Of a stretch of DNA of 64,000 bases, positions 46,848-58,931 are shown piece by piece. How positions within the stretch are numbered: the first letter of the stretch is position 1; every line of letters begins with the position of its first letter. A program made the position numbers and the translations under genes. The stretch spans positions 5,842,748 through 5,906,747 of the forward strand of contig JAJEKV010000031.1 in NCBI GenBank assembly GCA_021234155.1. Reading direction: 5' to 3'. The DNA comes from Isoetes taiwanensis. Its lineage: Eukaryota; Streptophyta; Lycopodiopsida; Isoetales; Isoetaceae. The notes below the pieces were generated by a model that saw only the letters and a program-made list of their open reading frames with translations, was not told the DNA's origin and did not search any database.

Positions 46848-48285
46848 CTAACATGTACCTGCATCAGTAGTAGCAGCAGAAGTTTGGAGTTGAACAATGG
46901 TCTCAATAGCATCAAATTCTGTAGCAGCATTCTCATCTGGACGCTCAACTTCATTTTCGCTTTCACTATCATGCACAATCAGCTTATCAGCTTCTGGATT
47001 GGGTGCAACTGCCATATATTTGTAAGGCCAAATTCCCGTGGTGTCAAAACCTGCCTTGATGTTGCTTGGACTCAATGAGGCAGCCAATGAATTTGAAACT
47101 AATGTAGCCAAATCCTCCTTTGCAGGCTCCCTCTTATCATTCTTAATCATGTAATGCTGCCGCAGCTTCCTAAATGCAGCTTTCATGGGTGCAAAGCATG
47201 CCACATCTAGTGGCTGGAGTTTATGGGATGTATGTGGTGGCATCTTAAATATATGAAGGCCAATTTCTTTGGCATGTTCAATGACCTTTAAATTTACATG
47301 AGATCCATGCCCATCACAAATAAGTAAGTGTGGCCTATCCACACTAATTCCACCTGGGACATTTTTTTTAAAATGGTCAAGCCATGAATCAAATAAAGCA
47401 TCTGTAATCCATGCCTTTTTTTGGTATGACATTGCTGCTCCAGCTTCACAGCCTGCAAGTAAATTCCTATCTCTCATCTTCTTACCTTTGAAGACATAGA
47501 GATTAGGGATTTTTTGGCCTGCAGCATTGACACAACACAGGGCAGTCAGCCATTCTCTATTTTTAGGAATAGTTTGTATCACATTTCTATCCCCTCTTTT
47601 GGCCAAAATTCTCATAGCCACCCTACTACCAGCTTGGACACCAGTTTCATCACAATTCCAAATTCTACTAGCATCTACATTCAGCTCATCATAGCATTTT
47701 TTAAGGCCAATATAGAAGGCTTCAAGATTAACAGAATTCATTGCTTTCACTCTTTGCACTTCCACACATTGTGCAGATCTAAGGGAGATATTAGGATGTC
47801 TCTTCTTAAAGTGCCTCCACCATTTATCACCTGGAATGCCATCTTTAAAACATGTGTGCCTATGAGCACACATTTCAGCTGCCTTCTCTTTCAAGAGACC
47901 AATGGTGATTCCTTGGCCTTGTTCACACATCTCCATGGCCCAATTAGCAAGTCTCTCCTCTTCAGCTGGAGTCAAACCTCTAGGAATAGATCCTGCTTTG
48001 GTTTCACACTCACCATATACCCATCTAGTTAAGGTAGTTGCTGGAATTCCGAAATGAAGAGATGCCTTTCTTATGGACATAATGCCATCATCCCAAAGGC
48101 ATCTCGGCCTCCTCCATTGCATCCATAGTCCAAGACCCTCTTTGCATACTTCTAACCCTCTTGATCCCAACATTTTCAGGTGCATTTGGAGTATGAATCA
48201 GAGGTCTTTTTCCCTTTCTAGTAGGCCTTTCAGGAGGTGGATCAAGAAGAGCTATTGTTCTACCCCTCAAATTCATAATTAACAA
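46848..48285 (-). pseudogene. Pogo/Tigger-type transposase
   Basis: The protein has a Psq-type helix-turn-helix (DGIMSIRKASLHFGIPATTL), a CENP-B type second HTH (ITIGLLKEKAAEMC to WWRHFKKRHPNISLR), and a DDE_1 catalytic domain. The catalytic Asp residues are in WNCDETGV, LLICDGHGSHV and LQPLDVACF. Thirty-five residues separate the second and third, a DD35D pattern. The enzyme cuts and pastes the element at TA sites. The main frame runs from 48185 to 46848. The N terminus lies in another frame (48285-48088, MLIMNLRGRTIALLDPPPER and on), and the switch at about 48085-48095 implies a one-base frameshift in the HTH region. Confidence 0.88.
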
Positions 48286-49024
48286 GGCAGTAGAATTAAA
48301 ACAACAAGACTAGGAAGCAAGGCTGATCTAACAGCAGAGATAAAAGCAATCCAAAGTGAAAGCAAAGCAAATAAAGAGGAGGATGAGCACTCACCTCTGT
48401 TAGATCCGTGGTTATGAATCTGCTTCTACTTAAATGGATGAAAAAAGAGGGAAACAATAGCAAGAAATTGAAAGAAGAAATTGAAAGAGTGGTTGGATGT
48501 GCAACCAACTCATTGATCTTGCTGGAGGATAGATCTAGACACTCCATTGTCATTTCCACACCATTCTTCACCTGCAAAAGAAGAGGGAAAATCTAAAAGA
48601 GGGAGACAAAAAAAAAAAACTGATCAAATTCGTGTAGAAATGATACGAATCCCTGTAAAAATCGTGCAGTTGAAGACCTTGGCGCCAAACATACTACAAA
48701 ACCCTGAAAGCTTGCTGATCCAGAACCTATAGAGGTCATTTTTCATAGCCATGAAGGACACTGCCATAACCACCAAGGGCACTGCCTTAACCGCCAAGGA
48801 TTCCTCCTGTTCATGTGAGGACGGTGACTGCTCCATGTGAGGATTGGTAGCTGCCATGCAGCATCGGCAAATGCGCCGTGAGGAGAACCCTAGTTTCGCC
48901 AATAGGGTTCGATGTTTTCCCATTAGGGTTTCAGAGGCCACGATGGAATGCCCTAGCATGTGCAAAAATTGGGGTATACGGGACACTGTCGGCGGACACG
49001 TCCCCGTTGACGGGCACCCTCCCT

Positions 49025-50500
49025 TACTGGACAAAATATTAGTCAAAGTTACATTCAAGCTAGATTGAGGAGAAGAAAATAATATAATAGTGTATATTTA
49101 TCTCTAATATATAATTGTAATACGAAGGATAAGGGGGCAGCTCAAGGTAAGTGCCATTGTTATAGAAAGTTAATATTTTTGGTTAAAGTTGCACACGGGT
49201 AAGCTTCTAAAATATGAAGGGGGGTTTAAACCTTTAAAAAGTTGACACCTAGGCAGCTCTAGGAGTTTCTTGAAAGCTCGGACTTGAAGCGTCGTGAAGG
49301 TTCTGGGAGGTCTTAGGCCCGCTGTTCCAGAAGCTTCTAGATTGTCCCACATCATAGAAAAGAGGGAGAAGCATAGAAACGAGGGAGAAGCGAAGAATTC
49401 GAATGAAGATTGGCGGAGGGAGACATTTGATCGATCCATTCGAAGGCGCCACGAGCCATGAATCCATGGATCAGCAAGCACGGTTTACCTTGGTGCTTTT
49501 CTTTTCTGTATTAAATCACAACGTGCTTGCCTTGATCTTTTTCTTTTCTGTATTGAATTTAGACTTGATTTTTTGATTCCTGAACCTCTAGGCTGAAGCC
49601 TGGAGCTCTGTACTTGCTCTGTGCTAGCCGTTGGAGATTTGTGGAGAGTGATGGTACTGTGAGAGTTGTTTTGGGGTTTCAGCTTGCTTTTCAAGTTAAG
49701 CAAACTCCAATATCTTTCTAGGATTTGAATCGTAACGCGGAGCTGCTGTAAGAGGACCATACTGAGAAAACAGCAACAAGATGAGGTCGATGTCATTCGT
49801 TTATTGGACGGTCGTTTTTGTAATGTCTCCTAGTTTGGCATAGCTTATAGTCAACCTTCTGCAGTGCGTTGCTTCATCGTTTGCATAAGCACAAAATATA
49901 AGCTAGGCAGATACATGATCGTAAGGTTTGCTCATTAGGGAGAGCAGTCCAAACACATATGCACCCATTTCTTATTTTACACGCAATGGCTTTCTGCCCA
50001 TTTCCAAAAGTATTTCCAGCTACAGAAGCACCGCATATAGGTGTTCAAATGCCAGACTCAAACTCAGTTCATATATGTTCTGTGTTTTAGAAATAGCCGA
50101 TTAAATGGAGTATCTAGAAGTTTGAGGCTAAGATTTAGTAATATCTCTATTTTACAAATGTTGGTTTATCTACTATGTACAACCATATTTTACTGCTATT
50201 GCATTATAAAAGTTTTGAGCCATATAGACTGGGCCTAAGGGACTTATACAAGGGAACTTCAGAACTTATCAGATACGTTAGTGCACCAATTATTGCAATT
50301 GCTAACAAAAATAAGGAAGTTGTTTTGATTAAGCGTGAACAAATGACTGCTTTGATTGCTTTAATATATGGAGCAAAACTAAAGAACAAGATTCCATAAT
50401 TAGGATGCATATTGAAACAAGGTGCTGTGCACAGAGGGTTGCCCTCCAGTTTCCTGAGGGTCAAGTGGCTTAAATCAAACCATAAAGTCATGTTTACACA
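49025..50500. other. No recognised gene
   Basis: 49170-49800 has LTR-like texture (CTTCTAGATTGTCCCACATC, then two TTTTCTTTTCTGTATT copies), but no ends were found. The rest shows no domain. Confidence 0.4.
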
Positions 50501-50697
50501 ATCTATATTTAAATCAAAATTTCTACTTCAAACCCCCCAACATATCTTCCAAGTCAATATTTAAATTAAACTAGACCCCTGTCGTATTCTTACAATCAAT
50601 TTCTAAGTCCCCTACATTCATCTACAAGCCCGTCCATAAGTGCCCCTCGATCAAATTGTGTATGTAGCTGAGTAGATGAGTGTTCTAGAAATATTAT
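50501..50697. repeat. About 190-bp direct repeat, copy 1
   Basis: Shares long blocks with 52604-52792, same orientation: ATATTTAAATCAAAATTT, CCCCTACATTCATCTACAAG and CCATAAGTGCCCCTCGATCA. Similarity is high with small indels. The copies lie 2.1 kb apart. Confidence 0.85.
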
Positions 50698-52603
50698 GCT
50701 TTTGTTTTTGTGGTTGGTAGCACAGTTTGTGCAATACTTGCCTTTGTATTTCCTGCTGCTCTTCATCTCCAGATCTTTGATGTAGGCTAGAAAAGGCCTC
50801 TGATAATTTTATAATCTTATTAGGCATACTGTTTGCTGATGGTGTTTCAGTAGCCCTAACCATGGGTTGATGTCAATTCGATATAGTATAAGAGCTAAGC
50901 CGATTGTGCTCAAGGAAATGCTGTTGGAGTTTAGAGCATGGAGAACTCATGGCCAAGTTTGCCAATCATAGGTCCACAACTTCTATTGTCATATTTAAGC
51001 ACTTACGGGATTTATAGCCATCATGCAATATGCCATAACAATGCTGATACACATCATTTCATTCTCTTCATTTACACAACTATTAGCTCCTTCCAAATTC
51101 TTTAGACCATCTAAGTTTCCTTAAGTGTTAAAAGTACATCACTTGAGTACAAGCTGTTTGAAAAACGTTGAGCACATGTTTGTTGTAAAATTTTACTCAT
51201 ATCAGATCACAACACGCTTCACACAAAAAGATCTCATATCGCAGAAAGATAGGTGACAAATACAACAGAGAATTCGACTAGTTTGGCAGGATCAAAGAGT
51301 TTTATGAGTTCTTCATCAATTCATGGGCCGAGAAGGGTTTAGAGCCGGGAACTATTCCGGAAGGTCATCCTTTGTGATGGACATCATTTTTCTTTTTAAT
51401 GCTTCATGGATATCTGCTCATTAAGGGGCCGTTGTATTTAATCTTTAGAAAATAAAATATCTTACATACGAGAAAAAAAAAAATACACATGCTTGACAAA
51501 GGCATCTTGCCTCTACCATCTTGCCTCTCTGACTTTAAGAGCTTGCTGGATTTGAATGAGATCCATCAATAGCCTGATGTCCAAAGTTATCACTGCTTCA
51601 CATTGAAATCCGTTGTATATTTTCTTGCCTTTTTTGAACCAAGGATCAAATCCATTGGCTGACCTTTACATAGGACACAAATGCACTGCTAGCACTTTCT
51701 CTGATGGCTTTAGAAGTGGTTTTTTTTATTGGATCAGAGTGTAAACAACTTTTTTTTTCCACAAAAAAAAAAGAAATTATCTCAGTTTTCGCCACTGAAT
51801 TCCCTCATGAAAACAATCTCAAGGACTTATAGCATACAGGGAAGGTCTGGCTATGGCTGCTTCTTTAGCAATGTTGCTCCTGCTAATTGAGCCTGCATTC
51901 TGCGCATGACAAATGCATTTTGAGTATAGCAATACAGGCTTAATGAGCTTGATCTCAAATTTCATTTCTTCCATGACATATATAATTGCCTCTATAAGGC
52001 AGCTACGAAAAAGGTCTGTTGCATTTCTGGATGTGCAAAGAATACTTTCGTTAAGTAGTTTTTTGTGTATTAGGTCGACTCATTGTACAAATTAGTTATA
52101 TCTTATAGTTGTGCATATCTACTATTCAACTTCATTTACATGCATTAACCACACCACACAAGAATCTACGCAGAAAGATTTGTCTTACACGGCTTGACTT
52201 ATATACGACAGGAAGATGTTTATTATATATTGTATTGAACAGATGTATATATTTATGGCTTTCATATTTGCACTATATTTAACAAAGAAAAAATTGCAAT
52301 CAACGTAAAATATCATATTACTTAGAGACTAAAAGATAAAGTAGATAAAACCAAAACCAAAACTACCATGGTAGAATTCATAATATAGGATAATCTTACA
52401 TCAGAGGTTCATATGAACACATGCTCCTACTTATGTGCAACCCATATAAATACACTCCCATAATTACCTATTACTTACTACGACAAAATTCACAAGAGTA
52501 ATCTTACATAAGAGGTTCATATGCGTGTATGATCCTACTTATGTGAAGCCCATAAACATGCGTCCATACTTATATGCGGCAACGCCGGGAACACTTTACT
52601 AGT
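50698..52603. other. DNA between the two direct repeats, no recognised gene
   Basis: AT-rich. Contains a degenerate duplication with (T/C)TTACAT(C/A)AGAGGTTCATATG at about 52394 and 52502. No coding domain. Confidence 0.5.
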
Positions 52604-52792
52604 TTATATTTAAATCAAAATTTATTTCAAACCCCCCACCATATCTGTCAATTCAATATTTAAATTAAGCTAGACCCCTACCATATTCTTACAATCAGTT
52701 TCTAAGTCCCCTACATTCATCTACAAGCCTGTCCATAAGTGCCCCTCGATCAAATTGTGTATGTAACTGTAGTTGAGTATTCTAGAAATATC
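52604..52792. repeat. About 190-bp direct repeat, copy 2
   Basis: Partner of 50501-50697. Both copies end near TGTTCTAGAAATAT / TATTCTAGAAATAT. Direct repeats 2.1 kb apart could be the LTRs of a non-autonomous retroelement, but TG...CA ends and a primer site were not found. Confidence 0.85.
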
Positions 52793-53748
52793 TGAATGTG
52801 TTTTATGACTTCCAGACACAATGTCAACACTTCCTAGTACTCACAATATTTTAAGATATAGATCTTCATCTATAACACCAGTAAACGAGTCGCAACACAC
52901 AAAAAAGTCGGGAAAAAACTAGGGAACAAAGTGCATACCCAATTCATCTTGAGTACTAAAGAGGGCATATAATAGTTGTATACCCACACAATTTATGTTC
53001 TCACAGCCTGGGTCATAGCATATGGTTTTTATAACAACTAGAGCCACTATTTCTTCGCTTTATGTGACTAAATCTATCATAATCTCCTAATAAACAATCT
53101 CTCCGACAATGTTCCACTTCAAAAACATTGAGACAAGTTATATTATTATTCTAATCTTATTTCAATCTTATGGCCTTATGGACGTAAAAATGTATTCTAT
53201 TCTATTATATTCTATTCTATCTATTAGTATCACCATTGTCTTGTAAAATCTAGGTATAAAATATGACTCGTAAACGTGCCCAGCGTTACCCCGCATAGGT
53301 AGGGGTGTTTACCACTTTTAGATATAAATTCTAGTTGTTACTTTTCGGGAGGTATAGCACATGGTAAGCATATACACAGTCATGTTGTCAATGCAAAACT
53401 TGTATCATGCAGTCTTGTTGCATACAAGCTTCTCAGCATGCGCACATACTACTGTAGATATGCAAGGTTTGAGGATGCAAATAATGTATTTAATAGGATA
53501 TTTAGACAAGACACCATTTCCTGCTTCATGTGAAAATGCGAAAGATGTCCTCAAATTTTTTAGCACTTAATACCACCATACTGCCTCCAACTGGAATATC
53601 GTAGTCCATCATACCATCTAATGTTTGACAAAATAAGAAGTGCACTTACTCGCCACATTAGTGCTTCAACCTATACAACTTGAATCCTCTATTTCATAAA
53701 ATTGTATGTGAAGCCTTAGACACATGCATATGTAACTTATTTTGTTGC

Positions 53749-53749
<1 letters not shown>
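52793..53749. other. No recognised gene
   Basis: A TATTC-rich stretch (about 53195-53225) resembles a retroposon tail. Otherwise nothing recognisable. Confidence 0.5.

Positions 53750-53832
<83 letters not shown>
53750..53832. repeat. (GATA)n microsatellite, about 20 units
   Basis: An uninterrupted run of about 83 bp, expected to be highly variable between individuals. Confidence 0.97.
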
Positions 53833-54156
53833 TAGTTTTAACGTCACGCCCAAGAGTAGATTATCTTCAACACTTTCAAATTGACCTATTTTAGACTTTC
53901 TAAATCACAAACAAACAAAACATATGGTGTTTATTCAGTAAATTCAGGTTACATTTTTGTTGAATACGTAACCAATGTTCTTTTTGTTTTGGCATTCTAG
54001 TACCAACTTTGCAAATCCATTGCAGTTGTGTTGCAAATTGGAGTGCAAAATTGGGAAGAGATTTTTGAATAATCATACACAATGTGGGCAAATACGCGCC
54101 TGAGATTTGGCATTGACATAGATTGAGCTAGAAGTTAAACAAAAAATGTCTTCAGT

Positions 54157-54740
54157 GGGTGAAAATAGCTTTACCCTGGTTTTGGTGATTCCGTCGCGGT
54201 GGATACTCTCCCGCTGAATCATAGACCCTCCGGGAATGGGATCCGTGAGGCCCCGTTATTCGTATCTCACAGAGTCAGGTGTACTCTCTGATGGATCGTA
54301 GCTGTCCGTCTGCAGGGTGCATCCTGGCCGTCCGTTTTATACCTCCCTGCGGAATCAACACTGGCGGATTCCACGGGAGAAAATACTGTCGACGATATCC
54401 CGCCAGGTGGAATCATCACGTGGACTATCCTGCCAGACGGAATCACCGATTTGCAATTCCACCAGACGGAATCACGTCGGTGCACTTCCGCCCGGTGGAA
54501 TCACCACAATTTAATTCCTCCCCACGGAATCACCACAATGGAATTCCGTCTAGCGGAATCACCACAATATAAATTCCACCCGGCGGAATCACCAAAATAT
54601 AATTCTGCCCGGCAGAATCACCACAATATAATTCCGTCCAATGGAATCACTACATATATATTCCGCCCGGCGGAATCACCTCAATGTAATTCCTCCCGGC
54701 GGAATGACCATACTGTGAATCAACTGGATGGAATCACCGC
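54157..54740 (+). repeat. Left terminal inverted repeat with palindromic array
   Basis: The outer part (54157 to about 54345) pairs with the right end. From about 54345 to 54735 at least twelve units with a period of about 30 bp follow, of the form ATTCCGCCCGGCGGAATCAC plus an A/T-rich spacer (CACAATATA). Each unit is a short palindrome, so either strand offers the same core. Such subterminal arrays are typical sites for transposase binding. Confidence 0.88.
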
Positions 54741-55200
54741 CACTGAAGGAAACATCCACGCCGTCCTAACCACATCGACATGGGATATCCATCGTGTATA
54801 TTTCGTGGCTATTTTTTTATAGCCTTTTTAGATTCAGAGCCCAGCTTTCAAAGGAACTTTTGAATTCAATGCCGGACGCCGGCCATTATTAGCCATACAC
54901 TGCTATCTGACAAGAGGAATGATTGCAGACTCATTGCCGTATCACCACGTGCCACGTCAACCGTAAAGGATAGTGATCCTGTCCAAAGGAATCACAATCG
55001 TTAGCGCCAAAAAATCCCTTTAGCTTTGTTTCCAAAATTTTATCTCAGTTCGGCACCTTCGCTCCCCCCACTCGAATTCTTGTCCTTTTCGTGTCGCAAC
55101 CCTCTGTTCAGATAATCAGAGCCTTGGAACCTCAGTTAATGAGAACTTCCAGATAGAATCTTCTGCTAACTCGGCTTTCATCTTCCCTGCGAACAATCCC

Positions 55201-56155
55201 TTGCAGGAAGAACAGGTCGATTCGGAGGTGCACTGCCCTCCTAAATTTACTACAGCTTTTAGGGCAGTTAAAGGCGCAGGTCCCATGGTGGATCTACTAT
55301 CTGTGGAGGCTAAGTTTGTTAGTCGAGCGGCCAAGTTATTCCCAGGTATTTGGGGGAACCCCTCAGTATCCCCGAGGTCCATTCCGGCTGCAGGTAAAGA
55401 AAAGGCTGATTGCAAGGAGTCAGAAGAAAAGGTTGATTGCAAGGAGGCCGAAATAGATTTCGGGGAGGATGCCGTGGAGAACCCTTTTTGGAAAATGCCG
55501 GATACATGGATGAAATCCCAAACTGGAAATTGGATGGGGGAGATGGCCGGTGGTGTTGTCTATTCGGTGGGTGCAACAGTAGCTACTCCAAAAAATGGGA
55601 TCTGGAGATCCATAGACGTACTAAGCATTGCATGACCAATGATTACAAGCTGCCAGCAGTCGCAAGAGGTAGAAAACCAATTGCTCGAGAAATAAGCAGG
55701 AGGAAGAGGAACTTTAAATTGGTCAAGCTGGAGCGGAGCGCGGATGAAGATTACCTGTGGCAGCACAATCTTAGGCGAATTTTGGTGAGGGCCAAGCGAA
55801 GGGCCGAAGCTATGGCAGATGAGCAGACTGAGCACACACTTCTTAATCCGGCAATGAGAACTGCTTGGGTCAATCACAAGTGGAGATAAGGCGGACGGTA
55901 GAGGAAACTTTAGAGGAGCAGAAGAGGGAAGCAATTAGAAAGAAGATCGCCAGCAGGTTTGGTTTGACGGTTGAAGAGATGAGGGCCGAGATTTCTTTAT
56001 CTAGAGAGCAAGCTCAGATAGATCATGATGATTTCAGCAAGGAATTGGCACAGGCAGAAGGAGATCTTGCATCCCCCCCTCCCAGGAGAGTGACCAAGCT
56101 CCCACTCAAGAGCTCGCCGAAAACTCCAAGGAAGAAGAGAGGGCAAAAAAAATAA
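55201..56155 (+). pseudogene. C2H2 zinc-finger accessory gene of the MULE
   Basis: Three overlapping frames read as one protein: 55201 to about 55480, about 55480 to 55885, and about 55885 to 56155. Thus two frameshifts break it. The middle part has one zinc finger (CLFGGCNSSYSKKWDLEIH with RRTKH, a C-x4-C...H-x4-H spacing) followed by basic sequence (RGRKPIAREISRRKRNFK). The end is a charged helix (EETLEEQKREAIRKKIAS) and a Lys/Pro-rich tail. The finger and basic region suggest DNA binding, perhaps to the element's own repeats, but this is inference. No known family was recognised beyond the finger. Confidence 0.6.
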
Positions 56156-56594
56156 GAGGACTGTGTAGCCCCTAACCACATAATGTTTGAAACATCTAGC
56201 TACATTCAGGGTTTGCGTGAGCCAATTCAATCAGCAGGTCTCCCTGACCCCAGAGCTTCATCGGAAGAGGAGGGCGCCTAAATTGAAGTCCCCATGATGC
56301 ATAGGCGGAAGCCAACTTTTTTAATTCTGTGTTTTCTTACCAATCAGGTCTTCTTTCCAGGAGGTGGACCTGTAACTTCACATTCAAATACCCACTGACA
56401 CTATGCAGTACAGCCATTCGGGTGGGTAAGAAATAATCAGCAGCAGAATTTCGCATCTATGGCAACTTTGCCCAAGATTTCATGATGGACCCTGGTCCTG
56501 GAGATGATGTGGATTGTAGAATCAATGAAGAGTGTGTCAGTGCTTATCTCCTATAAGGCATGGTTCTAAGCTCTACCCAAGCATTGCAATGCTA

Positions 56595-57481
56595 TGATTC
56601 GCTGACTATATAGACATCTGCAGAGCCTTAATACATGCTATTCCCCAGAACAAAAGATCCCAGCATGTTTTCGTGCATCCCGCGGCCTTTGGTCTATTTT
56701 TGCAGAACAGTTTGGAAGGTCAATTGGGTGCTTATAATATGTTTGCTAATTTAATCCCACCCGAACCCTTTGTCAGGCAGAATTAGCGGATGCAAAACGT
56801 GGGCTTCTATTACTTCCCAGTCATGAGCAGGTAAAGAATCTGTTTCAAATTCATTCATGGGCAATTGACCCTAAAAACCGGTTGTGCAATTGTTGGCAGC
56901 AAGCACTGGAGCCTATTCATATTGGTCTCAGACCAAGAGGCATGCCGGAGGCTCGAAACTCCTTGTCCAATATTGCTGCATTTGGATTCAATATCGGGCA
57001 TGCACTCGAGCTTGCGCTGTTTCGCCACTTTGTAAGTTTAATTCTGCCCCTCCAGTCGATTTTTGCTTTCCTCTCATTCCTTTGGCCACAGATTCGTATC
57101 TGGCATTATAAAGAGGTGGAATTTCGAGTCCTCGAGATTGCACAATGCCTCTTGCGTCCCTTTGAATGTCCTTCAGCAGAAAACACCCAAGATTGTGGAA
57201 TTTACACGATTTGTTTTATCAAGAGGTTTGGATATGTGCAACACCAAAGACCATTTTATGGGTATTTTGTGTGTCCAACTCCATGTAATTTTGTTCCAAC
57301 TTCGTGCTAATTCTCGCGGTTGCAGGTTGTAGATACTTCCAAATGGTTTGCGCATGCTGAAATCGACCAAACGAGGTCCTCATTTGCATTGATGCTACAA
57401 AAGTTCTCTGACTGTATCCAGCAAAGAAGAAGCATCTTTCATTTGCGCGAGGGAGATTGGTCGGAAATCGATGGCCTCTGA
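56595..57481 (+). pseudogene. Ulp1/SENP-type (C48) cysteine protease carried by the MULE
   Basis: C48 proteases remove SUMO from proteins. Exon-like pieces end at 56830 and cover 56900-57031, 57092 to about 57270 and 57326-57481. All borders have GT/AG except the uncertain third donor. The catalytic residues are visible in order: His in KHWSLFILV, Asp in LLHLDSISGMHSSLR, Gln in VPLNVLQQK and Cys in DCGIYTICFIKRF. The last exon (SKWFAHAEIDQTRSSFA, stop at 57481) matches the C-terminal helix of the family. A TAG lies in the first piece (about 56786), and a one-base shift in an A-run separates the Gln and Cys motifs. MULEs with Ulp genes are known in plants (Kaonashi type). Confidence 0.82.
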
Positions 57482-57718
57482 CCCGTTTAAGGATCAATGG
57501 CCCTTGATTTGTACTCTGTGTGTGAACATAATAGCAAATTTCCCAGCTTTGCTGGGTTTAATCTGAATTCCCAACTGTGTCTGAATTTGAATTCATTTGA
57601 ATTTGAATTTGAATGTCTTTACGTGCGAAATGTTTCGAAATGTTTGAGCGCGAAATGTTTGAACGTGAATATTCGAATATGTCGTAGTCACCACCATTAG
57701 AAAATTAGAAAATGTATA

Positions 57719-58026
57719 CCAAATTATAATTTCTGGCCAGAAAAAAAAACCATGGTCGAAAATGTAGCTCGGTGATTCCTTCGTATGGTATCTCTAAATT
57801 TATGGTCCATCGGATGGAATCACAAGCTGGGGATTCGATGCCGTGGAATGTCCTCTGCCATCATTGCATACCAAATTATAATTTCTGGCCAGAAAAAAAA
57901 ATAAACAATGGTCGAAAATGTAGCTCAGTGATTCCTTCGTATGGTATCTCTAAATTTGTGGTCCATCCGGTGGAGTCACAAGCTGGTGATTCCATGCCGT
58001 GGAATGTCCTCTGCCATCATTGCATA
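57719..58026. repeat. About 150-bp tandem duplication inside the MULE
   Basis: Two copies, about 57717-57867 and 57868-58026, each start CCAAATTATAATTTCTGGCC. Each contains GGTGATTCCTTCGTATGG-like sequence and ends CCTCTGCCATCATTGCATAC. The GTGATTCC...GGAATCAC words echo the terminal arrays, so terminal-type sequence exists in the interior too. Confidence 0.88.
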
Positions 58027-58159
58027 CTGCAGGCATTAATTGCTTTCTCACGTTAAATGCCTGTCATTCTGACCGACGTCTAACTAACGTACGCAAGGGG
58101 GAATGAAACGGCGCCACGTTAGCGCCTAGACTGATGGAGAATCTAGGGCCAAATCTAGG

Positions 58160-58931
58160 CCCATAGGGGGTGATTCCACTCCACATAATCATCCTCCGCC
58201 TGCCCGACCAGCATTGTCCTCTTCGTATCCAGTCGTAATTTCTTGGCTCCACCTCCTCTGAGGCGCTTCAATCTGCCCCGTCGGCGCTTGCTTCCCAGTC
58301 GTCGGCGCTACCTTTCAGTTCCAACAACCTCTGTACTGCTATAATTCGGTAAGAATCATGTTCGCCTGTTAAAGGAAATGATGAAAGCCTTCTTAATATT
58401 TGTTGTCGCGTTCCAGGTATGGCGGACTGCCCCCAATCGCTATAGTCGACGGCTTCCTCGTGGTGGAGCTCGGCTTTCTGGAGGCTCTTCAGGAGTGCAG
58501 GCTTGAGAGTCTGCAGGAGCGTCTTCGGAGTCGTGCTCTGGTAGAGTGCCGCCACTTTCTGTCGCCATATCCAGGACAGACGGTTGTGAATGCATTAGGG
58601 TCCCTGTGAAAGTTTCTAACGTTTTCAGAATCCCCGGGCACGAGACATTCGATGAGGAGTGGGCAAAGAATATGTTTGCCTACATTCATGAAACTGAAGT
58701 GCCAAAGTGTGGCTGCAAAGGTTTTGCTGGTTCAAAGCGGGTGAAGGACGAGTTCGAGTTAGAGCTAGATGATGGTGAGTTTGTGTTCCCAGTTGACTGC
58801 TGCAAGGACCCAACTTCTCGGAGAGTTAACTGGTCTACCAACAAGGTGTGTCTTCATTCGCTGTTGTTAGTTTGATGTTCTTTATTTCTGCTGCAACTAA
58901 GTCATTGCATGACCTATGCAGAGAAAATGGG
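58160..58931 (+). CDS. Possible small spliced plus-strand gene inside the MULE
   Basis: GC-rich DNA at 58170-58350 ending in a donor-like GTAAGAATC looks like a promoter and leader exon. An acceptor (GTTCCAG, about 58418) opens a frame-rich part. From about 58618 the frame reads FRIPGHETFDEEWAKNMF, then a Cys-containing part (VPKCGCKGFAGSKRV, FPVDCCKDPTSRRV). After a putative intron (58845 to about 58919) it continues RKWGGPSCSA and stops near 58950. The 5' part is unclear because the first ATG (58420s) leads to a quick stop in its own frame. I do not recognise the protein; it may be a captured host fragment. Confidence 0.35.

Larger units (their letters stand above)
44719..49024 (-). mobile_element. 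Complete pogo/Tigger-type (Tc1/mariner superfamily) transposon, 4306 bp
   Basis: The ends are inverted repeats that start AGGGAGGGTGCCC and continue with AACGGGG at the same spacing. TA dinucleotides flank both sides (44717-44718 and 49025-49026), the target duplication of this superfamily. Inside, on the minus strand, are a transposase gene (48285-46848) and a second coding region (46786-45500). Between the left end and the second coding region lies non-coding DNA with repeated GGTGCACAGCAGATCC/GGTGAGCTGCAGATCC words (about 44990-45120). To the right of the transposase is a long 5' leader (48290-49020). One frameshift in the transposase suggests the copy is inactive. Confidence 0.9.

Noticed and set aside
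54345-54735. Regular about 30-bp repeats with variable spacers, CRISPR-like at first sight
   Set aside because: The units are palindromic, spacers are short and degenerate, the context is a plant DNA transposon, and the mirror array sits at the other end of the same element.
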